Assembly (NCBI RefSeq): GCF_040183065.1
Contig: NC_091117.1
Location: forward strand, 112,319,001 to 112,383,000
Length of the DNA stretch: 64,000 bases
DNA from: Periplaneta americana
Lineage: Eukaryota; Arthropoda; Insecta; Blattodea; Blattidae
Direction of reading: 5' to 3'
In this document: piece by piece, positions 24,240 to 35,926 of the stretch
How the letters are laid out: each line of letters begins with the position of its first letter
How positions within the stretch are numbered: position 1 is the stretch's first letter
Program-made: the position numbers and the translations under genes
Notes under the pieces: model-generated
Database searches by the model: none
Told to the model about the DNA's origin: nothing
The model's input: the letters and a program-made list of their open reading frames with translations, nothing else

Positions 24240-25760
24240 AGACCCAAAACATCTCCAAGTCCAGACAATACACATGCTGATTTTCTTAAACATGTTGGCA
24301 AACAAGCAAACTCACTACTTTTATCTTGTAATCTCATCTGAAATACAATATCTGTCTGGAGAAAATCTATCATAACATCAATTTTGAAAAGCAATTATTC
24401 AACTAATATCTTTTCGAGTTATCGACAGATACCACTTACTAGTATGATAGCCAAAATTATGGAAGAGATGATTTTATAGATTGAATTGGTTCCTGGAATC
24501 TAGTAACTAACTTTCATCTTATTGAGTTGACTTTAGAGAATTGCATTCAACAAATGGACAGATTTTAAATTTTAGTCAAGATATTAAAGATATTTTAAAC
24601 AGAAAACAAAACACCTTAACAATTTTAATTTATTTTCAAGGATCATATGGCTCTGTAGATATAAATCACTTAAGAAATTGCAAACTTAGGGTGTCCATGA
24701 TAAAGTGTTACACTGGGCCTGTGACTTGATTATTTGATTCATTGTCACAAATATGTAAATAGAGACAGATTCATCTGGGCTTCCCACATTGTTGTTTTCA
24801 GGAATACATTTTCCAATATTAATGTCGATGGTCTAACTAAAGAAATAGATCTTATGATAATCTCATCATTTGCAGATAATATGGTTCTCTAGAACAAAAA
24901 AATCACAGTCCACAAATATTAATAAACTGAGCCAAAATCCCAACAGACTTTTTGACTCTACTTGGAGAACTCAAACTTGCTCAATTAAGGGAAACTTTAC
25001 TAATAAAACACAATCCCAAGTTATTTCAAAATGAATAGTATATAAGTTAACTTTAACAGATGATGTTAAGAAATGTGATACTTCTCCAGACATTTTAAAA
25101 ATCATTAGAAACGATAAATGATCTGGTCAGTGAGTGACTACATACAGTATTTTTTTATAGATGGATCCTGTTTACCAAGCCATAGATGTAGTGGTGTTGT
25201 AGTACAATACCAGTATATTCCCTTTTACAGGGAATTATATTCAAACACTTGTTTGCCCCATTTTAACCGTGACAACGCTTTTTAGTTTTTTAAACATTCT
25301 GGTTATTGTATTGTGTTTGTGTTTAGTGAAAGATTTTAGATAAGGGCGCAAATAGCCATAGTAGCTGACGCGCCCTTTTTAAACGCCACTAACTAACTAA
25401 CTAACTAACTTCAAACACTGACTAATTTTGATAGTGAAAATTTAGATACACTTTTAAGCTTACAAAATCTCCAGTATCGACTTCATAAATCTGAGAAGGC
25501 TCTCATACTATCAGATTCAAAATCAGATATTCTTGCTGCAGTATTGGATGTAACAGCATGAAATCTCAATATTTTACAGTGTTTTAATATTTTAAGCAAA
25601 ATGGTCGAATTACATCGACGACTGGTACTTCCGTGGATCCATGAACTTTATGGAGTGGGAGATAATGAGATAGCTGAAAGGTAGCAAAATTACTGTAAGG
25701 TTATCTATACCTGCATCTTACCACACTGTTAAAAGAATAACAAGATCAGAACATGACAAT
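24240..25760 (+). pseudogene. Jockey-superfamily LINE remnant: reverse transcriptase and RNase H
   Basis: Heavily decayed. RT motifs in order: YRQIPLTSMIAKIMEEMI (about 24420-24475), QILNFSQDIKDILNRKQNTL (about 24559-24618), FQGSYGSVD, then NINVDGLTKEIDL and ISSFADNMVL near 24820-24890, where family members have FADD. RNase H-like sequence follows: LQNLQYRLHKSEKALILSDS and HELYGVGDNEIAE (about 25460-25680). Many stops and frame changes. Interrupted at 25250-25409 by a short retroelement with a 10-bp TSD. Confidence 0.72.
25250..25409 (+). mobile_element. Short retroposon (SINE or LINE 3' end) with (AACT)n tail and 10-bp TSD
   Basis: TTCAAACACT at 25240-25249 recurs exactly at 25410-25419. 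The 160 bp between end in a tail of (AACT)5-6, preceded by GGGCGCAAATAGCC and GACGCGCCC. A long TSD and simple-repeat tail are marks of target-primed reverse transcription. It split the LINE remnant, so it is younger. Confidence 0.85.
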
Positions 25761-25802
25761 GTGGTAACAAAAATCGGAATGATTCTAAAGCAAATGAAAA
25801 AA

Positions 25803-25955
25803 TTGCAATAGGCCATCCGGAATCCACTCCACGATGGAGGAAAATCCTCAGAAGAAACCAACTAATCAGACCAAATGGGGGATCCAAACTACCCTCGAGT
25901 GCAGCTCTGAATTTGCAGGCCAACGAGTCTACCGACTAAGCTACATTGGTGGCTC
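25803..25955 (-). mobile_element. tRNA-derived SINE
   Basis: Read on the minus strand it starts GAGCCACCAATGTAGCTTAG with an A box (TAGCTTAGTCGG) and a B-box-like GTTTGGATCCCC, then a body with TGATTAGTTGGTTTCTTCTG and AGGATTTTCCTCCA. A related, more diverged copy is at 57808-57928. I recognise the consensus from insect genomes (memory, not a search). Confidence 0.75.
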
Positions 25956-26767
25956 CACTAAAAATATGAAGTACATGGCACTCAGATTATTAAATTGACA
26001 AACCTAAACAATTATTCATCAGTTAAGCTATAAAATATAATACATAGCAAGCAAGTTAATTCAATTTAAAAGTACAAACAATTCAATCAGTTGAAATATA
26101 CAGAAATTGATAATAAATATCATGCAAATTACTTCACATTACAAGCATAAACAATTCATCACTTGTGGTATACAGCCTACTATTTAATTTACAGCACATA
26201 CAATTCATCAGTTAAGCTATAGGCCTACAGTCTACTATTCAATTTACAGCATATATAATTCATCAATTAAGCGAAACAAAAATATAGTACAATACATAGT
26301 AAAAATAATACACCTAATTTAATAACTGAACTTCTATGAAAATCTACAGTGGCAGTACTCATATTATCACAGGCCATGATTGTCTCAAATATTTACAAAG
26401 AACTGATATTTCAGAATCTCCCCATGCCATTTCTGAAATCTCAATGAAGATATGAATCATTGTCTTGACTGTTTAACTTTACACAGCTTTCAATCATCTG
26501 GTTAAATATTGGAGTGCAAGATAACAAATGACATCAACTGCTGAACACTTGGTATCAATCAACCAACAACTTCATTACATTAAAGGGGAAAAAAAACTGA
26601 AAGAATTAATTGTATATAGACACAACACATAAGACAAGGCCGCTTCAGAACAGTAATTGGCAAGGCTCTGTTGTTTTAGGATTCTTATGTAGATTCAATT
26701 TCACCTGAAAGAAAAAAGTAGCATCTATAAGTATGCCTAATTATGAGAAATAAGAGAAACGGTTGCA
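25956..26767. other. No recognised feature
   Basis: AT-rich, with degenerate repeats of ACAATTCATCA-like motifs (about 26005-26290). No gene supported. Confidence 0.5.
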
Positions 26768-26768
26768 A

Positions 26769-26860
<92 letters not shown>

Positions 26861-26899
26861 ATAGTAGTAGTAGTAGTAGTGATACTAATGATAATAATG

Positions 26900-26946
<47 letters not shown>
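26768..26946. repeat. (AGT)n followed by (AAT)n microsatellites
   Basis: 26768-26880 is almost pure AGT/GTA triplets and about 26898-26946 is AAT triplets. Long poly-Ser, poly-Asn and poly-Leu frames here are products of the repeat. Confidence 0.95.
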
Positions 26947-26948
<2 letters not shown>

Positions 26949-27337
26949 CTGTAAAGTATGGAAATTAATATTGCAATGTAATATCAAAAGGTGATTTCAC
27001 ACCATCAACTCTTATCATTTAGTACAACAAATCTATTATATTCAGTTGCAATCACCAGTAGCTGTTCTTTCCTCCATTTTGTTGTTGGCTGATTTTTCAC
27101 AAGTCTGCTATGATATGCAGCACTATCCATGACAATAACGCATTGCCCTAATGTTCTCAGGTTAACAACTGTGTTTGCACCCACTTCTCAACTACAGGGC
27201 TATTCATAGCACTATGGTAGTCCTGACTTTTCTTTCAATTGCATGAAAAAATTAAATCAGCACCTGCAATAAAAATTATACCTGGGCATATAATTACGTC
27301 ACATGAATTCACAGCATTTAAATAAAGAAAATAAAAC

Positions 27338-27366
27338 ATAACATAACATAACATGACATGACATGA
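27338..27366. repeat. Short ACATA/ACATG pentamer repeat
   Basis: Several tandem ACATA then ACATG units inside an intron of the IS630-like gene. Confidence 0.8.
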
Positions 27367-28726
27367 GATCCTCTTTGGTGAAAGGCTTTCCCACGTTTTT
27401 ATTTAGTCACCAATTTTTATATTTTTGTACCCTAATTTAAAAAATTACACTTGCCAAATTTATGTAAAATAAAAATCAATATAACTTACCGAGTATAAAT
27501 CCACCTTTCGTTCTGGCATCTAATCTTCCACCCTCATTTGTTGGTCTACGAATAACACCATTCATGTCACTGGAAACTTCACCTGGTTTATTTCATGAAT
27601 AAGTGGGTGATCCTACTTAAAAAAACAGAGAGAGAAAAGCAATTCACATTGACACTCTAAGAGACACAAAAATTTTAAAGACAGGAAAACCGTTCAAGAA
27701 TTTTATAACTAGCCTCTAGTTATAATATGAAACTATTAATTGCAAAACATGTTGTTCCCACCTGAATTCATTACTAGTAGCCTATATTAATTGCAATTTC
27801 ATATTCCACATAAGTGTTAACCTATTTGTTAGTAAAAAATTCAATCACTCAATGTCTCACAATACATTGAAATTTACCGTTCATAAAAATCCAAGTCTCA
27901 TCCAAGAATACTACGGGTTTAGGGTTCTCACGCTCCACATTTCTTATTTATTCTCTTAAAAACGAATAACATCACTTTCTCGTACATGTGTATAAGGATC
28001 CCCTTTGCTCCATAGAAATTTCATCTCTTTCAAAATTTTTTTCACCGATGATAAGGATACTCTAAATAAATATGTTTCATAATCATCATTCATATGTTCC
28101 AGAACTTTTGCTGCTGTTAGTACTTCCCCTGTAACAGTAAATGAAAATTATGCCATATTTTTATACATATGGCTAATATCAGAATTACATTGCATAAATC
28201 AACACAATAATTCCTGTAACTTCCCTACCTTTATGTAACTTGTCATAAATAAATCTCGCAATTGCATCTTCCGTAAAATCATCAGCATCAGTCACTGGAT
28301 GTTTACGTAGTCTATGTTTTCCTAGTGTCACAAGTGGGGTCCCCTTCTGTGAATTTATCACTTTCGTGGCTGTAGTAAAACCAAGCTGTAATAACAAACA
28401 ATAACATAACACTTCTAAAAATTGTTATATCATAAAATTCATGCATGATACCAACATTTACATCTATATGAATAGAAAATGATCAACATGTTTGGTTGGA
28501 TCTACGATAGGTTTAAGTAGGCTAATATTTAGGTAATTCTCCAGAAAAGCTACATCAAAGAAGGCATAATTTTATTTTGTTTAATTGATTTCTGTGATAT
28601 TTACATAGTGATGAACACGTGGTTTCAGTGCACAGCCACAAATACTTTCAGCACAAAAATCCTTTGACACTTACCTGTATATTCTAATGCATTGTTGTAG
28701 TCCCTCCCTCAAATGTGTTACTAATT

Positions 28727-28807
28727 ACCAATACAACATGCGAGAGGTCCAGGACGAAGAGAAATGGTTAGTTTCCCAGTAGTGCGTCCTCGTCCTCTCG
28801 AGTGTTA
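28727..28807. repeat. Imperfect hairpin
   Basis: GCGAGAGGTCCAGGACGAAG (from 28740) pairs imperfectly with CGTCCTCGTCCTCTCG (ending about 28801). It lies in the large first intron of the IS630-like gene. No TSD resolved. Confidence 0.45.
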
Positions 28808-29509
28808 TATCTTAACAAGTACGTTGGGTGGGGTAGCTTTTCTGAAGAAACACCATATTTAATATTACTTAGACCGGTCATGAATAAATTATTCAGCCAG
28901 AGTCAACGTTCCTATGCTTTATAGAGTATGTTATATAGTTATTATATAAAATAGAATTATTTTTAAGCATCATAACAGGCCAACATTCATGTAATATTTG
29001 TTGCAATATCAAGTTAATAATTACAATATGACTTGTATTTTCTTCGGCCGATGTGACATGTAAATTGTGATCTGAACGGTTAATTTAATACCAAAAGAGA
29101 AAACTGGAAATTTACTTTCGTGCTGTTTGATTACTTGTTCGACTAATTTGTAAATGTATTTAAGCTATCACCTACTGCAGTATTACAATATCTTAAATGT
29201 ATTTAGTTTGGCAATATGAAAATCACTGACTTGATTAAACATGTAGGCCTAACCTAAAAATTTGTTTTGTTTGACTACAATCATGAAATTATTAGTGCAA
29301 ACTCCTAAAACTGAATACCACTTTGAAATGTATGCTTAAGAATACTTACTCCTAATAATTGTCCTATTCTGGTTGTAATTGCTGTCTCCGTTAGCATAAT
29401 TCCTTCTTCATTATCTTCTTTCTTCAACTCATTATACACGTGAACTACAGATTTCTGAAGCGTACTCTGAATGCCACACATTTTCTTCCTTGGAGGAGTC
29501 ACTGCAACA

Positions 29510-30606
29510 CTATTTCATTTTTTTGACATAGTAATAAAAATCTAAACACGAAAGAAATTCATTAAAATTTGAAATAATATTTCTATCCATTACCCACGTG
29601 CATTATCACGCCCAAGTATATTATATTCATTCGTACTTATCTGACTATTCTTGAATTATAACCACAACGCAACACATAAAATAACTATTATGTATTAATA
29701 TTAATACTAATATTAATTAATTATTAATAAGTTCGAATTTCACTATCTTCCAGTAACCAGCTGAGAAATCTAGTACAATTTTAATTTCATGGAACTCCAG
29801 TACCGGCAAATATTGTCGATATTTGCCTCAGCTGCCAACATACCGGTTACAAAATCACTACCATTTATAGTATTTGTCAGTATCGAAATTCGAAACGAAG
29901 TTGGCAAAAGAAAATTCAACCTTCAAACTAGAAAATCACCATAATCCACTAGCATTTGTAGTAATGGGGGAAAAATGGTTAGGTTTCACCCTTAGGGTAT
30001 CAAGTTACCTGGTCTTCCCTATACTTCAGATTGAATGGACCTCAGTTCTTTGCTATTCATGATATGATAAGAGGATTCTTTGCTATGTTCTGATTAAAAT
30101 TATGTAAACTGTTAAGACAAAGATACATTATTTCAAATGTTTAATTAATACTATTAAATCTCATCAAAATAAAATATAGCCGTATTTATTTTCAGATAAT
30201 CTGATATTTATCTCCAGATTTCTTCTTTAAGTTTCGTGTTTTAATAGTTTTTATCCCGTGTATCATATAAATAGGCCTACAATGACATCGTACAAGTTCG
30301 ATAAGTTTCTGACTGCAATTATCAGCCATCTTTCCTCATTTTCAAATAAAAACAATACAATTCGTCGCCACCTCTTATATCTTTTTCTACATTCAATCGT
30401 CATAAAGAGTATAAATGTCAAACGTCTTTGATAAATGTGTCAAGAAAATTCGCTGAGCTACCGATTCCAGCGAGAAACTCGCGCGAGGTTTTTGCCGCGA
30501 GCGAGAATCTCTTCCAGTGTGTGGACGTCCATTTGAATCCATGTTATCAATTTTTTAATTTTCTCGCAACACATTTCTCGCTAGCGAAAACTCTGCAAGT
30601 GTGTTA
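29510..30606. other. No recognised gene; GC-rich inverted motifs near 30.5 kb
   Basis: No coding call. At 30460-30600 CCAGCGAGAAACTCGCG, GCCGCGAGCGAGAATCTC and TTTCTCGCTAGCGAAAAC form overlapping inverted repeats, and CAGTGTGTGGAC recurs as CAAGTGTGTTAA. This block replaces the expected left half of B4, so it may be a small element that inserted into or truncated B4. Confidence 0.45.
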
Positions 30607-31254
30607 AAAACATGACCAAACACGCTTTCAGTGAACGTGAGGCCAACAGCCGGCTGGTCTGTCTGAGCCTTTCAAGGGCTGCGGCACCACAGATTATTAT
30701 TAGTGTATAATTGAGCACCCACGTGCAATAATGGGGTAAGTAGTTACGAAATATATTCATACCACAGTCTAATAGATACAGTCACGCAACTCATACGTAT
30801 AAAATATGCCACCATTTGACAGCTGGCGCGACAGTAGCCCTCTAGCGGCAGGCAAGTTAAAAGTGTGCACACGACATATGATAACACATCAGAAAACGGG
30901 TTTTGCGTAATTTATTTTATATTTTTATGCTATACAATAAGTGTATATGGCTCTTATTAATTCTACTTTAGAATCCTGGAAGAATTTCACACGCAGTTAA
31001 TCTACAAGTTTCAGAAGCTGGGAATAAACGTAATTCTTTCTGCTCCTTACAACTGAATCATGGCCCTGATCACGTATCATGGTTTGAAATAATATAATTG
31101 TTCGTGCGTGGTCGGTTAATTCAATTCATTTCTAAATATATTTATGAATCATTGGAACTTTGTATTTCCTGTGAGAAGAGTAAAAATTAGTAGCTTCAAA
31201 ATTGTAGGGCATATCTCGTAGGATACATCGCGCGGTGAACTCCTCTCCCTATTT

Positions 31255-31458
31255 CAGGGGCGTATACTGGTTAAAGGTTTTGGGCTACCGCTGACCCTAT
31301 TATTACACAAAACATATCTAACAATTACTTTAATTTTAATTACTATGGTAAAACTAATAATACAAAATTATTACATTATGTTATATTATAAACTTTTTCT
31401 TTCGTAATTTCCTTGGGCTACCGCCGGTAGCCCCGGTAGCCCGCAAAATACGCCCCTG
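31255..31458. mobile_element. hAT-type MITE inside A3
   Basis: Ends CAGGGGCGTATACTGG and, in complement, CAGGGGCGTATTTTGCG. CCCTATTT (31247-31254) and GCCTATTT (31461-31468) form an 8-bp TSD with one mismatch and 2 bp of filler. CAGGGGCG ends with 8-bp TSDs are typical of hAT. GGGCTACCG and GGTAGCCC repeats near the ends are subterminal. A1 and A2 lack it. Confidence 0.8.
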
Positions 31459-31857
31459 CGGCCTATTTCCTGAGAAATTAACGATTTTGCATACCACAAA
31501 TTGGGGTAAACTCGGCCGCTGAGGTAAACTTGAAAATAAAGAAAAGGGGAGGATTTAAACATTAATATGAAGTTCATTATTTTTCCATTTCTTAAGAACC
31601 GGTATTTCCTTTATTATTTTGAGTCACAAATAGTACTGATGTGGTTTAAATTTTTATGGCAAGTTTGCCGCATTTTACATTACATTTCCAATTTTTATAC
31701 ATAATGCCTAATTTTAACTTATCCTACCTGTATAATACGTAATTTGCATGCACTTACTGTTAATATGACGTAGGTGAGAACAAATAAATGAACACACAAT
31801 TTTGTTGAAAAATTGTTAACTTCAATTAACTCGGAAAATGTAGGGCCTAATTTTATT

Positions 31858-32081
31858 TTCAGAGCAGAAGTGGTGTAAGTCAAAAATGGGTAATGAGGGG
31901 TTAAAGTAAACATTCTGTAAAATACAGCGCAAAGTGACAGTTAATATTGAATGTATTTAAACTATTAATAGTCAGTGAATAGCATGAAGGATATATTAAT
32001 TGCTAATTTGCGCTGTATTTTACATAATTTTTACTTTAAACCTCATTACCTGATTTTGACTTACATCACTTTTGCACTGAA
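31858..32081. mobile_element. MITE D in A3
   Basis: Same foldback element, position and orientation as in A1 and A2. Confidence 0.78.
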
Positions 32082-33049
32082 CGGCTCAAATAATCACTGG
32101 GAATATAAAATCAACACCAATAACAGTCATCTAAATTATTACAGAAAAGATTGCTTTTTATATTAAATTTAAAAAGGCTCTTTTATTTCTTGAGAACTTA
32201 ATACGTCTGCCACTTGAATCTACACCAACACATCAGAAATTTAACGACACAGTCTGGATTTATTCAAGAAGTGAATATTTTGCAAAAGGATTACTATACT
32301 CCATGAATTCCTGCAAAATTAACACCATGATACCTACTTGAATGATATATAACATTCAACTTTTGAAAAATATAAAGAAAAAAAACGCGAATACAAAAAT
32401 TATGGAATTACTTACATTAAAAACTGTAGATATATTATCCAAAATCGGAATGGTTACACATTTACACATATGATATCTGCAAAAAAATAATATACTGTAA
32501 CAGATATTTACTTTGTTTTTATTTAAACTGTCCTTCCTGACATACACATAGGTAACTGATAAGTAATAAATGTTGTACAGAACACAATACGTAGGCTACC
32601 TACAACGTGGATTATTGGTTATGACTGAGTTACGATTTTCTCTTGGTCTTTAGGGAATATGAACGACAAATTCGGAGATTTAAACTTGTTGTTACTGCAA
32701 TTTTCGTCATTGCACACATTGCCTTTATTCCGACGCATGATTAAAACGTTATTATAACATCTCGCATACCTTTAAAGCACGTGCTGGCTGTATCAACCCT
32801 ATGACCAGTGCCTTGCCTGCCGCTTGGGCGCTAGTGTCGCGAATGTTGGCAAAAAAAGTGTTGAAGTTGCGCGACTGTATATATTAGACTGTGACACAGT
32901 CTAAGACATACAGTCACGCAACTTCAACACTTTTTTTGCCAACATATGCGACACTAGCGCCCAAGCGGCAGGCAAGGCACAGGCAATAGCGTTAATACAA
33001 TCAGCACGTGCTTTTAAGGGATGCAACATGTTATAATAATGTTTTAATC

Positions 33050-35926
33050 ATGCGTCGGAATAAAGGCAATGTGTGCAGTGCCGTAAATTGCAGTAACAAC
33101 AAGTTTAAATCTCCGAATTTGTCGTTATTCAGATTCCCTAAAGATCAAGAGAGGTAAGTGTATATCAGAAAATCATAACTCAGTCATAGCCATTAATCCA
33201 CATTGTAGGTAGCCTACGTATTGTATTCTATAAAACATTTATTAGTTACCAGTTACCTATTTATATATCAGGAAGGATAGTTTAAATACTTATGGAAATA
33301 CAAGTACAATCGGTGTATGTATTTATTTAAAGTAACACAGGTTATTTGTCTTGTCCATCTTACGTCTTGTATTTTGTTTGTTCTTTCAGAAGCAGAAAAT
33401 GGCTGATAAATCTCAGAAGATCAGATTTAATGAACAAAAGCATAGATTATTTGTTCAATAATATAAAACTATGTTCAATTCATTTTGAAGAGTGTATGTT
33501 TATGAATACTGAGAGGAAGAAACTTGTGTGGAATGCTGTACCCACGTTATTCGACGTACCTAATGCACCACCCTTATTTACGTCAAAACGGAAGCTCCCA
33601 AATAGAACATATTATGAAAGTGACCGCAAGAAAATTAAGACAACAATTTCAGAACATCTTGAAATTGAAAACAGCTCCACTCGAGTTTCAGAAGAAACTT
33701 TCTCTACCACGTGTGATGCTTCCGTACAAACAGATTTCAGTTTTACTGATCTGATTAGTAAATTAGAAAAGCAATGTCGAAACAAATCGTCAGAAATTGT
33801 TAGGCTTCGCAGAAGGTGCCAAGAACTAAAAGTGTGCAGATGTGTTTGCAATTGTAAGGTGAAGCATCGCAAGATTACCAAGCAAAAAGTTATTGCAGAT
33901 AGGCTTAAAATTAAATGTGTTGCTTCACAATATTTAGGTAAGGAGGCCCTAGATCTTTTTTTAAGTCAGATTCAAATGCCAATGCATTCAAAGCATGGAC
34001 TGCGATGGGCTCACTCAGTAAAGGTCTTTGCTCTGAAATTATTGTATTGTAGCACACAGTGCTACAAATTATTATGTCATTATTTGTTCCTGCCTTCTGT
34101 GAGGACATTACAGGCATATGTAGAAGGTGTAAGATTAAATTGTGGCATTAATGACAGTGTGTTTGCAATGTTGAAGGAAAGTTCAATCATTTACAGCCAA
34201 TGAAAGACTGGTAAATTTAGCTTTGGATGAGATGTCCCTAATGTCACAATTATCTTATGTCGCCAGTTCAGATATTGTAGTAGGCTTTGAAGATTTTGGG
34301 AATGACAGAACCCCAAAGATTGCAAACAGTGCCTTAGTAATAATGATCAATGGTATTTTTTCAAAATGCAAGCAACCCCTGGCTTATTTCTTCACGAATA
34401 ATGGATTAACAGCCCAACAATTAGCAGATATATTTTTTACAGTTTTGAACAAATTGCAGGAAATTGGTCTAATTGTAAAAACCTGTGTTACTGATCAGGG
34501 CTCTAATTTTATGGATTGGAGGCGTGATTTAGGAATAAGTGAGGAGAAGCCATTCCTTATGCATGGTAAAGATAAGATATTTTTCTTCTATGATGCACCA
34601 CATCTTATTAAAAGTGTTAGAAATAACCTATTTAAATATGATGTTGTCCACCAATTGAGTAGTGGGGAGTTTGGAACTGCTTCATGGAAACACATTTCAC
34701 AGCTTTATCAAAGTGATTCCATAAGACATTTCAAACTTGCACCAAAGCTTACTAGAAAGTCTGTGGAACTTCCAGCTTTCTCAAAAATGAAAGTCAAGGA
34801 TGCAGTGAGAGTGTTAAGTCATACAGTAGCTTCTGCCATTCAAACTCTTGTAGCTCATGGCACAATGCAACCTACATGTTTTGCTACTGCAGAATTTTGT
34901 AAGAATATGAATGACGTTTTTGACATACTGAACTGCTATACTATTAATTGACCTGTTCATTTGCGAAATGCTGTTACCTCATCCTCTGATCATGTTGAAT
35001 GCCTAAAGAAAATGAAACCATGGATTCAATCTTGTCAATTTCATGATTCAAGTAACAGGAATGTCACAAAGAGAATAAAATGCCTGAAAGGTTTGTTAAT
35101 TAACATAAGTGCTTTTGAAATGCTTGTGAATGAATTGATTAGGGAAAGAAACAGGTATCTCTTAATGAGGAAGATCAATCAAGATAGCCTTGAAATTCTT
35201 TTCTCAGTCCTCAGACAGAAAGGAGGCCACTGTACCAACCCACCCCCAAATCAATTCATTTCCGCATTTTGCAATGTTACTGTCAGTAAGTTAATGCAAC
35301 CACTTGAAACTAGTGGTAATTGCGAGTCTGTTGATTGGAGTCAGATTATATTAGATTTAAAAAAATCTCCTATCCAAACACCAGCTGCTTCAAATATGTT
35401 CCTTTGTGATATGACTCAGCAAGACCCTCATCTTCCCAATGTTGAAATTCCAAGAGATTGTGGGGAAACTAATAGTATGAGGTATGTTTTTGGCTTTATC
35501 CTGACAAAAGTGTTCTCGATACACCATTGTGACACATGTAGGGCATTGCTTGTGGACAGTAGTGACCTTTTTGATTCGAGTGACAAATTGTACACCTATT
35601 ATAAGAATTATGATCAAAGCTCCAATTTTGGCAATTTAGTGGTATGTACTGAAAAGTGTTTTTCATATTTAAAAGCATGTGAAGGTAAATTAGCCCAATA
35701 TTTCAATCACTATGCACACCAGAAGCATTGTGGAGCAATGTTTGTAAATGCACTGCAGGAAATACCAGATTTTCCAGAAGGATGCTGCTGTGACACAAAG
35801 ATTCTAATGCTGAAATTGTTTGTGAAAATTAGATTATATTTCATTTTGAAATTTGGGAATAGATCTTTGATTGAGAATAACAGAAAGAATACAAAGTACT
35901 TAAAATTTTGCCATTTAGGCTGTTAA
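33050..35926 (+). pseudogene. A4 THAP/P-type transposase, two exons, lightly damaged
   Basis: Exon 1 is 33050-33153 (ATG at 33050) and exon 2 is 33390-35926. The GT/AG junction rebuilds an arginine codon in frame. THAP finger: CSAVNC in exon 1, FRFPKDQER at the junction, RKWLINLRR, CSIHFEECMF and AVPTLF in exon 2. A Cys/Lys-rich coiled segment follows (SKLEKQCRNKSSEIVRLRRR). Core: LALDEMSLM (first D, about 34226), VTDQGSNF (second D, about 34487), YDAPHLIKSVRNNL, and the E in NQDSLEILFSVLRQKGG (about 35177-35227). I see one single-base frameshift near 34185-34200 and one in-frame TGA at 34949; all else reads through, so it was recently active or still close to it. Confidence 0.92.

Larger units (their letters stand above)
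27050..29502 (-). pseudogene. IS630/Tc1-like DDE transposase gene with several introns, decayed
   Basis: Exons inferred on the minus strand: 29502-29350 (MTPPRKKMCGIQ to TTRIGQLLG, HTH-like), 28385-28229 (LGFTTATKVINSQKG to FIYDKLHKG), a third from 28128 (GEVLTAAKVLEHMNDDYETY to SSVKKILKEMKF), then VVFLDETWIFMN (first catalytic D, about 27900), a block with GRLDARTKGGFILG near 27480-27520, then GADLIFSCN, DYHSAMNSPVVEKWVQTQ and VIVMDSAAYHS (second D, about 27130). The first two splice junctions are phase-consistent (0, then 1). At least one frameshift and several stops interrupt it. The last acidic residue was not found and no TIRs were seen. It resembles intron-bearing transposase-like proteins of insects; decayed element or dead domesticated gene. 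Confidence 0.68.
30763..32893. mobile_element. A3: deletion derivative of P-type family A in the loop of B4
   Basis: The TIRs match A1/A2 (27 of 29 bases between its own ends). Left flank ATTCATAC at 30755-30762; the matching right copy is at 40406-40413, beyond A4. Antisense THAP exon near 32645-32745. It contains MITE D and a hAT-type MITE. One base separates it from A4, in head-to-head orientation. Confidence 0.88.

Noticed and set aside
25920-25955. tRNA gene on the minus strand
   Set aside because: Part of a dispersed SINE with another copy at 57.9 kb.
26685-26994. Long poly-Leu, poly-Ser and poly-Asn reading frames
   Set aside because: They are six-frame products of AGT and AAT triplet microsatellites.
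29803-29827. Third excision-footprint candidate (palindrome GGCAAATATTGTCGATATTTG)
   Set aside because: No 8-bp duplication flanks it and no empty site is available for comparison.
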